Positions 15,020 to 20,417 of a stretch of DNA of 20,417 nt are shown in pieces. The stretch lies in contig CAYGFZ010000038.1 in NCBI GenBank assembly GCA_964349355.1, positions 1 to 20,417 on the forward strand, read 5' to 3'. This DNA is from JAUVXE01 sp964349355. GTDB lineage: Bacteria; Actinomycetota; Coriobacteriia; Anaerosomatales; SLCP01. How positions within the stretch are numbered: the stretch's first letter is position 1; each line of letters starts with the position of its first letter. The position numbers and the translations under genes were made by a program. The notes under the pieces were generated by a model. It saw only the letters and a list, made by a program, of their open reading frames with translations. It ran no database searches and was not told where the DNA came from.

Positions 15020-15511
15020 ATGCGCATCATGGCTCACCCCAGTCCAGTGCTCAAAGAGCGCGCCCCGGAGGTCGATCCCCGGGCCGATTCCGAGTTGCGT
15101 ACTCTCGCTGCCGAGATGGCTCGAACGATGTACGACGCCCCCGGTCTTGGACTCGCTGCACCGCAGGTAGGTGTCCAGAAGCGTGTGTTGGTGTACGACA
15201 TCGATGAAAGGTTGGCGGTCCTGTGTAATCCCCGGATCGTCGAGCGTTCCAAGCAGACGGAGGTCGACGAGGAAGGCTGCCTGTCGCTTCCCGGGATATC
15301 AGTGATGGTCGAGCGTTCGGTGTCCGTCGTCTGCGAGGCGGTCGACCTGGATGGTGCCCCGGTCACGTTACAAGCCGAAGGCCTACTCGCCCGCGTCATT
15401 CAGCACGAGATCGACCACCTTGACGGCGTGTTGATCATCGATAGGGCTTCAGCCGAAGAGCGTCGGGCGGCCATGCGACAGTACAACGAGCTGACTGACC
15501 CTGTCCGCTAG
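15020..15511 (+). CDS. def: Peptide deformylase
   Basis: This 163-residue metalloenzyme removes the formyl group from nascent N-terminal methionine. All three signature motifs are present: GLGLAAPQVG (42-51), EGCLSLPG (85-92, metal ligand Cys87) and HEIDH (129-133, with His129, catalytic Glu130 and His133). ATG 15020 has GAGAGG (15003-15008) upstream, at a slightly long spacing of 11 nt. The next ATG, codon 4, is possible, but the N terminus MRIMAHPSPVL matches the family better from the first. fmt follows after 13 nt, pairing the two halves of the N-terminal formyl cycle. Confidence 0.97.
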   Translation: MRIMAHPSPVLKERAPEVDPRADSELRTLAAEMARTMYDAPGLGLAAPQVGVQKRVLVYDIDERLAVLCNPRIVERSKQTEVDEEGCLSLPGISVMVERSVSVVCEAVDLDGAPVTLQAEGLLARVIQHEIDHLDGVLIIDRASAEERRAAMRQYNELTDPVR

Positions 15512-15524
15512 AACAGGGGGGACG

Positions 15525-16448
15525 ATGAGGGTCGTGTTCATGGGGACGCCGGCGTTCGCCGTCCCGGTCTTGCGCTCCCTGGCCTTCGGACACCAGGTGG
15601 TGGCGGTGTATACACAGCCGGACAGGCCGGCGGGGAGAGGCCGCAAGACGTCCCCGCCTCCGGTCAAGCAGGTCGCAGAATCGCTCGGTATCGAAGTGCG
15701 ACAGCCTCCTACCCTCAGGGACCCTGCTGTCGTTGCGGGGCTTGATGACCTGGCTCCCGATATCATCTGCGTCGCCGCGTACGGGCTCATCCTCCCTCGC
15801 GATGTACTGGCGATCCCACGGTGGGGGTGTGTGAACGTACATGCATCACTCCTGCCGCGCCATCGTGGAGCCGCACCGGTTCATCGGGCGATACTCGAGG
15901 GTGACCGGGTCACCGGAATCTCGATCATGCATATGGAGGAGGGATTGGATACCGGGCCGTACGCCCTGCAGGCGTCGGTCGATGTCGATGATCACACCGT
16001 TGACTCACTTACCGATCTACTCGCGGATATGGGTGCCGGGGCACTCCTCGAGGTTCTCGGCCAGATCGAGTCGGGCACCGCACAGTGGGTGGAACAGGAC
16101 GAGTCTTTGGCCAACTATGCGGCCAAAGTCACACGTCATGATGTCGCGCTGGACCCGGGACTGACCGTTTCCGAGGCCCAGCGCCGTGTTCTTGCATCGT
16201 CGGGCAGCGCGCCGTCGCGTGCCTGCGTCGCGGGGAGGATGGTCACCGTCGTGCGCACGTCTCCCAGCGACGAGGAGATACCTCAAGGAAGGGTGCGTGC
16301 CGGGAAAAGAGATCTCGTGCTCGGTTTCGCAGACGGAGCGTTGTCACTTGACGAGATCCGTCCTGAGGGGCGTAGCTGTATGGATGGCGCATGCTTCGCG
16401 CGAGGAGCCCATCTCGGCGAGGCATCGACGTGGGAGGCATGCCCGTGA
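15525..16448 (+). CDS. fmt: Methionyl-tRNA formyltransferase
   Basis: Fmt (307 residues) formylates Met-tRNAi for initiation, using 10-formyl-THF. The N-terminal fold begins VVFMGTPAFAVPVL. The catalytic trio Asn104, His106 and Asp142 lies in NVHASLLPRHRGAAP and MEEGLDTGP. The common SLLPRYRG has His in place of Tyr here. A C-terminal OB-like domain follows residue 205. ATG 15525 has a strong AGGGGGG ribosome-binding site. The stop TGA (16446-16448) overlaps the GTG of rsmB, so translation is probably coupled. It is the middle gene of def-fmt-rsmB. Confidence 0.97.
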   Translation: MRVVFMGTPAFAVPVLRSLAFGHQVVAVYTQPDRPAGRGRKTSPPPVKQVAESLGIEVRQPPTLRDPAVVAGLDDLAPDIICVAAYGLILPRDVLAIPRWGCVNVHASLLPRHRGAAPVHRAILEGDRVTGISIMHMEEGLDTGPYALQASVDVDDHTVDSLTDLLADMGAGALLEVLGQIESGTAQWVEQDESLANYAAKVTRHDVALDPGLTVSEAQRRVLASSGSAPSRACVAGRMVTVVRTSPSDEEIPQGRVRAGKRDLVLGFADGALSLDEIRPEGRSCMDGACFARGAHLGEASTWEACP

Positions 16449-17806
16449 GTCTGACGGCATCGCGCCGCGCCGCGCGGCAGGTTCTCAGCGACGTGCGTAG
16501 CCGCGAAGCTTGGGCTCATGACGTGCTCGCTGCGCGACTGTCACGCTCCGGAATGATCGACAGCGACACTGCGTTCGCGACCCGTCTCGTTTATGGCACC
16601 CTCGCCACACAGGGCACGCTTGATGAAGCCCTGGATCGACATCTCGATCGCCCGGGTCGCGTGCATCCACTCGTTCGCGATGCGCTCAGGCTGGCCGCCT
16701 ACGAGATCCTCTTCATGCGCACCCCGGCGCGTGTCGCAGTCCATCAGGGTGTCGACAGCGTACGCGAGGTCGCAGGCGGAGCCGCCGGGCTAGCCAATGC
16801 CGTGCTGCGCCGCCTGTCCGAGGAAGCGGAGGCCTTCCCGTGGGGCGACCCCGCCACAGATCTGGCTGCACTCGCGCGGCTGACGGGCCATCCCCTGTGG
16901 CTCGCTGAACTGCTCGTACGCGACCTTGGACTAGCGGCAGCGCGGGAGATGATGGAGGCTGATCTTGAGCCCGCGCCGCTCTATCTGGCGCACAACCCCT
17001 TCGTCGGCGATTTCGCTCAGCTCATGGCGCGATTGGTCGCCGAGGGAGTCGACCCGCAAACATACGGACCTGGAGGGTGCATCGTTGCCGGTTCTCCGGC
17101 GGCCGCTGTTCGCGGCGACTCCCTGGCATCCGGGGCATGTGTGGTCGCCGACGCAGCCGCACAGTTCGTCGCCTCTCTGTCGGCTCCGCCCCCCGGGGGA
17201 TCGGGTGTCGATATTGCCGCTGGCCGAGGAACCAAGACTCTGCTGATGCAGGCATCCTCGCTCCGTCAGGGTGGGGTTGCAACTCTTCTCGCAGCTGATA
17301 TCCACAGCTTCAAGACCGAGTTGCTCGCTCGTCGCATGGAGGAGCTCGGTGTCCCTGACGTCCGCATCGTGGTCGCCGACTGTACGGATGAGTCTGCGGT
17401 CGAGGTTCTCGGAGGACCTGCATCCGCCGATGCCGTGCTCGTCGACGCTCCGTGCTCCGGCCTTGGCACTTTGCGCCGTCATCCCGAGAAGCGGTGGCGA
17501 CTCTCGCCGCAGGATATTCCCGCGGTCGCGGCGGTCGGCGCAGCGATGTTGACAACGGCTTCCCGTCTTGTCCGTCCTGGAGGTTTCGTGGTGTACTCGA
17601 CGTGCACCGTCACCGAATCCGAGAACACTGCGGTCGTCAGGGGATTTTTGGAGAACGCGGCAGGGGAGGGCTTCTTCACCCGTCAGTTGGGGAGTACTGG
17701 GCTGCCGGGTTGGGAACCGTTCGTGACGTCCGAAGGCTGGTTCGCATCACGGCCCCGGATCGGCGGCCCGGATGGACACTTCGCCGCAGTGCTGCAGCGC
17801 CAATAG
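16445..17806 (+). CDS. rsmB: 16S rRNA (cytosine-967-C5)-methyltransferase
   Basis: RsmB (453 residues) methylates C967 of 16S rRNA. An N-terminal NusB-like helical domain (about 1-140) precedes the Rossmann methyltransferase domain. DAPCSG (334-339, Cys337) is motif IV, and YSTCT holds the nucleophile Cys387 of motif VI. The SAM-binding motif I reads VDIAAGRGTKT (255-265) rather than the usual DxCAAPGGKT, a departure noted as a finding. GTG 16445 is preferred because GGAGG (16433-16437) is 7 nt upstream and GTGA overlaps the fmt stop. ATG 16439 is the alternative but is only 1 nt from that Shine-Dalgarno. The gene ends 38 nt before glpX. Confidence 0.93.
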   Translation: MSLTASRRAARQVLSDVRSREAWAHDVLAARLSRSGMIDSDTAFATRLVYGTLATQGTLDEALDRHLDRPGRVHPLVRDALRLAAYEILFMRTPARVAVHQGVDSVREVAGGAAGLANAVLRRLSEEAEAFPWGDPATDLAALARLTGHPLWLAELLVRDLGLAAAREMMEADLEPAPLYLAHNPFVGDFAQLMARLVAEGVDPQTYGPGGCIVAGSPAAAVRGDSLASGACVVADAAAQFVASLSAPPPGGSGVDIAAGRGTKTLLMQASSLRQGGVATLLAADIHSFKTELLARRMEELGVPDVRIVVADCTDESAVEVLGGPASADAVLVDAPCSGLGTLRRHPEKRWRLSPQDIPAVAAVGAAMLTTASRLVRPGGFVVYSTCTVTESENTAVVRGFLENAAGEGFFTRQLGSTGLPGWEPFVTSEGWFASRPRIGGPDGHFAAVLQRQ

Positions 17807-17844
17807 ACCGCGCGTAAGAACAGTCGTTGGACCGAGGAGGGCGT

Positions 17845-18810
17845 ATGCGTACCACCAGGCTTGTTGAGATGCTCGAAGTCACCGAAGCTGCGGCTCTTGC
17901 AGCAGGTCGGTGGATGGGCAGGGGGGACAAGGATGCAGCAGACCTGGCGGCTGTGAACGCGATGCGCTCGTCTCTTGATTCCCTCGATATCTCGGGGACC
18001 ATCGTCATCGGTGAGGGGGAGCGCGATGAGGCGCCGATGCTCTATATCGGCGAAGTGGTCGGTCGTGGCGGCGAGGAGATCGATATCGCGGTCGATCCGC
18101 TTGAGGGTACCAACCTCACCGCTTACGGGCAGTCGAACTCACTTACCGTGCTTGCGTTCGGTCCAAAGGACACGCTGCTCCATGCCCCAGATACCTACAT
18201 GATGAAGGTCGCTACGGGACCTGTGGCGGCGAAATATGTACACGTTGACGCTACTCCTGCTGAAAACTGCACAGCAGTCGCAAAGGCTCTCAAGAGGCCG
18301 GTCGAAGACGTGGTCGTGTGTGTGCTCCAGCGTGAGCGCCACGTTGACCTCATCCGTGAGATCCGGGAGTGCGGGGCGCGGATCCGGCTGATCTCCGATG
18401 GTGACGTGTTCGGTGCTGTCGCCACTGCGATCGAGGGTACAGGCATCCATCTGTACCTCGGTATAGGAGCGGCGCCCGAAGGTGTCCTCGCGGCCGCAGC
18501 GATGCGCTGCATCGGCGGTCAGTTCATGGGACGTTTCTCTTTTCGCGATGAAGCGGATCGCGAGCGTGCGTCAAAGATGGCACAGTGCGACATCGACGGG
18601 ATCCTCGACATGGACTGCCTCGTGGCAACCGATGATGCGGCGTTCATTGCGACCGGAGTCACCGACGGCGAGTTGCTGCGCGGTGTGAAGTACTTCGGTA
18701 AGGGATCGAGGACTCACTCAGTCGCGATGGATGCGTCGACCGGTACCGTGCGTTTCATCGAGGCCGTCTACAAGACCGGCGATGAACCCTTCTGGGTTCG
18801 CCGCGACTAG
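17845..18810 (+). CDS. glpX: Fructose-1,6-bisphosphatase class II
   Basis: GlpX (322 residues) removes the 1-phosphate of fructose-1,6-bisphosphate, a committing step of gluconeogenesis. Conserved blocks are GRGDKDAADLAAVNAM, VIGEGERDEAPMLYIGE and DIAVDPLEGTN. Metal-binding Asp33, Glu57, Asp84, Glu87 and Glu212 are all in place. ATG 17845 follows GAGGAGG (17834-17840) at 4-nt spacing; an in-frame TTG at 17827 is rejected as it precedes that Shine-Dalgarno. It may be cotranscribed with rsmB, 38 nt upstream, since no promoter or terminator is seen between them. Its stop is 10 nt from the end of the convergent fmdB-like gene. Confidence 0.97.
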   Translation: MRTTRLVEMLEVTEAAALAAGRWMGRGDKDAADLAAVNAMRSSLDSLDISGTIVIGEGERDEAPMLYIGEVVGRGGEEIDIAVDPLEGTNLTAYGQSNSLTVLAFGPKDTLLHAPDTYMMKVATGPVAAKYVHVDATPAENCTAVAKALKRPVEDVVVCVLQRERHVDLIREIRECGARIRLISDGDVFGAVATAIEGTGIHLYLGIGAAPEGVLAAAAMRCIGGQFMGRFSFRDEADRERASKMAQCDIDGILDMDCLVATDDAAFIATGVTDGELLRGVKYFGKGSRTHSVAMDASTGTVRFIEAVYKTGDEPFWVRRD

Positions 18811-18820
18811 AGCCGGTGCG

Positions 18821-19111
18821 TCACTTCTTTGCAGCAGGACACGACTCGCATGAGCCCGAAGTACTGCACGTTGAGGCGGCCGGGGTATCAGCGGTAGGAG
18901 CCGGATCCGCCGAGGAGGATTCAGACGGTTTGGCACGATAATCTGTGTTGTGGAAGCCAGAGCCTTTGAAGACGACGCCGACGGGACTGAAGATCCGTTT
19001 GGCCACGGCCTCACAGATCGGGCAACACTCGCCATCAGCTGCTTGTCGGGCGGGTCGGATCACTTCGAAGATATGTTCGCAGGAGGTACAACGAAAGTCG
19101 TATGCAGGCAT
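18821..19111 (-). CDS. FmdB-family zinc-ribbon protein
   Basis: The 96-residue protein begins MPAYDFRCTSCEHIFE, the hallmark of the FmdB family. Cys8, Cys11, Cys30 and Cys33 form the zinc ribbon. A polar linker leads to a second cysteine cluster, Cys82, Cys88 and Cys91, near the end (CESCPAAKK). The name derives from a gene next to an amidase/formamidase regulator, but the function of the family is not known. ATG 19111-19109 is preceded by GAGGAG at 8 nt. Extending the frame to 19849 would run antisense through the PASTA gene and is rejected. It has its own promoter. Confidence 0.93.
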   Translation of the reverse strand: MPAYDFRCTSCEHIFEVIRPARQAADGECCPICEAVAKRIFSPVGVVFKGSGFHNTDYRAKPSESSSADPAPTADTPAASTCSTSGSCESCPAAKK

Positions 19112-19154
19112 GGGTCGGACTCCTCTCGTGTCCGTAGGCACGGACAGATGTAGC

Positions 19155-19183
19155 AGGATAGCGAGGTCTAGTCCGCATGACAA
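19155..19183 (-). promoter_or_regulatory. Promoter of the fmdB-like gene
   Basis: On the minus strand TTGTCA (19183-19178) and TATCCT (19160-19155) are exactly 17 nt apart. The start point near 19148 leaves a leader of about 37 nt. The divergent PASTA gene starts 106 nt away; no equally clear promoter is seen for it. Confidence 0.65.
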
Positions 19184-19216
19184 GGTATTCGAATCGACGC
19201 CAGAGGTGACAGCAGC

Positions 19217-20365
19217 GTGGACGAGCACGTGAGCACGGACGCGATCAAGGATGAGAACATCGAGATCTCCTCGGCGGTTCAGGGCCTCCCGCTTGTCGAT
19301 CGTCCCCGGCATCCACGCAGACGACTGATCCCTAATTCCAGCATCGCCGCTGTCGGCGGTGTCATCCTCACGCTTGTGCTCATCATCGGTGCTGGCATCT
19401 GGTACACCACCACCCAGAGGGTAAGCGTACCGGACCTCATTGGACTGTCCGAGGGCGTCGCTCGTACGCAACTGGCCCGTGAAGGGCTGCATATATCGAG
19501 CGTCGAGCGTCGTTTCGATGAGTCGCCTGCGGGGACGGTTCTCTCTCAGGACCCGGTCGATGGATCCATCGTCGCCCGCGGAAGTGGCATCGCGCTCGTG
19601 GTATCCGGGGGGACCGAGGAGTTCGAGATGCCCGACGTCACCGGCCTGCGTATCACTGTAGCCCGTGCACAGTTGGAGCAACGCGGACTGGTCGTCCGTA
19701 TTGAGGCGGTGCCGTCGGAAGAGGCTAGCGATACTGTCCTCGAGACGATTCCTGCCGCCGGAGCCACCGTGCGTACCTCGGATATCGTCCGGATACGGAT
19801 CGCCGCTGCCGGCACCGCAAGCAGCGAACTTCTTCCGTTCGAGTTGCAAGAAAGGGTGTTCGTCCTCGATCCGGCGCCCGGTCTGCCCGGGGAGGTCGAC
19901 GCATCACTCGAAGTCGTACGTCGTCTGCGATCGCTCCTTGAGGCGTCCGGAGCACGGGTGGTCGTGACGCGATCGGTCACGGAGACCGAAGTGGCCCTCG
20001 CGACCCGTGTGGAGCGCGCAGGGGAAACGACCACGAGTGTGACCGCCTTCATCAGCATCGAGGCCGCGGTTGATCCACCGGGCGGTCTTGCAGTGATCGA
20101 CCTTGACGGAGTGCCCGCAGGAAGCCAGTCTGGCCGTTTGTCCGACGAGGTCATCCGGTTTCTTGGGGAGGACGAGCGCCCGGTTCTTCGATCCACCGTC
20201 ACTACGGATCCCTTGCTCGAGGCCGTCGCGGCTCCGTCGATCCGTGTGAGGATCGGTTCGTATGGCGTTCCCGAGGACGCCGCTGCCTTCAGGGACCCGT
20301 CGTGGAGCGACACCGTCGCCCGGTCGCTCTATCGTGCACTCGGAGAACGTTTCTCCGGGCTGTAG
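19217..20365 (+). CDS. Membrane-anchored PASTA protein with degenerate Amidase_3 domain
   Basis: The 382-residue protein has a short cytoplasmic N terminus with a basic stop (RHPRRR, 31-36) and one membrane helix (about 42-62). Two PASTA domains follow (about 68-131 and 136-197), then a C-terminal domain (about 211-380). PASTA domains bind peptidoglycan or muropeptides. The C-terminal domain lines up with N-acetylmuramoyl-L-alanine amidases: VFVLDP, then RRLRSLLEASGARVVVTR, AFISIEA and SIRVRIGSYG. In AmiC-like enzymes these hold GHGG, SIHA and VE. Here the first His is gone, His is Glu282, and the catalytic Glu is Arg345; only Glu226 may remain. It is thus probably a wall-binding pseudoenzyme. 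GTG 19217 follows AGAGGTGA (19202-19209). An active enzyme is unlikely but not excluded. Confidence 0.85.
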   Translation: MDEHVSTDAIKDENIEISSAVQGLPLVDRPRHPRRRLIPNSSIAAVGGVILTLVLIIGAGIWYTTTQRVSVPDLIGLSEGVARTQLAREGLHISSVERRFDESPAGTVLSQDPVDGSIVARGSGIALVVSGGTEEFEMPDVTGLRITVARAQLEQRGLVVRIEAVPSEEASDTVLETIPAAGATVRTSDIVRIRIAAAGTASSELLPFELQERVFVLDPAPGLPGEVDASLEVVRRLRSLLEASGARVVVTRSVTETEVALATRVERAGETTTSVTAFISIEAAVDPPGGLAVIDLDGVPAGSQSGRLSDEVIRFLGEDERPVLRSTVTTDPLLEAVAAPSIRVRIGSYGVPEDAAAFRDPSWSDTVARSLYRALGERFSGL

Positions 20366-20417
20366 GGTTTACTCCTCGGCGGCTCTGTGCCATAGTCACG
20401 GCCACAGCCACACCGTA

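Noticed and set aside
19112..19849. Extension of the fmdB frame across the PASTA gene
   Set aside because: FmdB proteins start MPxYxFxCxxC, matching ATG 19111, and the extension is antisense to a real gene.
20366..20417. Right-hand end after the PASTA gene
   Set aside because: Checked for a terminator, promoter or gene start; nothing convincing in 52 nt.

Overview
The window is a gene-dense, GC-rich stretch of bacterial chromosome made almost entirely of vertically inherited housekeeping genes. No insertion sequence, prophage, CRISPR array or integrase is visible. High GC, GTG starts, apparently leaderless or very short leaders, encoded tRNA CCA ends, a GlpX-type fructose-bisphosphatase, glutaminyl-tRNA synthetase and an intact PriA helicase suggest an early-branching actinobacterium of the Coriobacteriia/Anaerosomatales kind. 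That placement is an inference; no marker-gene tree could be run.

Positions 1-3730 are a DNA-repair block. They hold the 3' end of a DnaE2-type polymerase III alpha gene, then on the opposite strand a translesion polymerase IV gene (dinB) overlapping a small OB-fold-like lipoprotein gene. Divergent from dinB is endonuclease IV (nfo) with all nine metal ligands. Positions 3730-7085 hold two genes with their own promoters. One encodes a very acidic low-complexity protein ending in a four-cysteine motif. The other is a ChlI-ChlD-like AAA+/VWA fusion whose -10 element lies inside a perfect-armed palindrome.

Positions 7090-11035 all read on the minus strand. In transcription order they are gltX, tRNA-Gln(CTG), tRNA-Glu(CTC), a terminator, glnS and RNase P RNA (rnpB). 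Thus both glutamyl- and glutaminyl-tRNA synthetases flank their two cognate tRNAs.

Positions 11090-18810 read on the plus strand. A SAM-I riboswitch with a clear transcription terminator controls metK. It is followed by priA, def, fmt and rsmB, a translation and replication-restart cluster whose priA-def-fmt-rsmB order is widely conserved, and then glpX. The convergent fmdB-like zinc-ribbon gene follows. The last gene encodes a membrane-anchored protein with two PASTA domains and a C-terminal region that looks like an Amidase_3 peptidoglycan amidase with most zinc and catalytic residues replaced.

No complete new system was found. The items most worth a second look are the PASTA/pseudo-amidase protein, the palindrome-controlled AAA+/VWA gene, the acidic Cys4-tailed protein and the aaRS/tRNA cluster.
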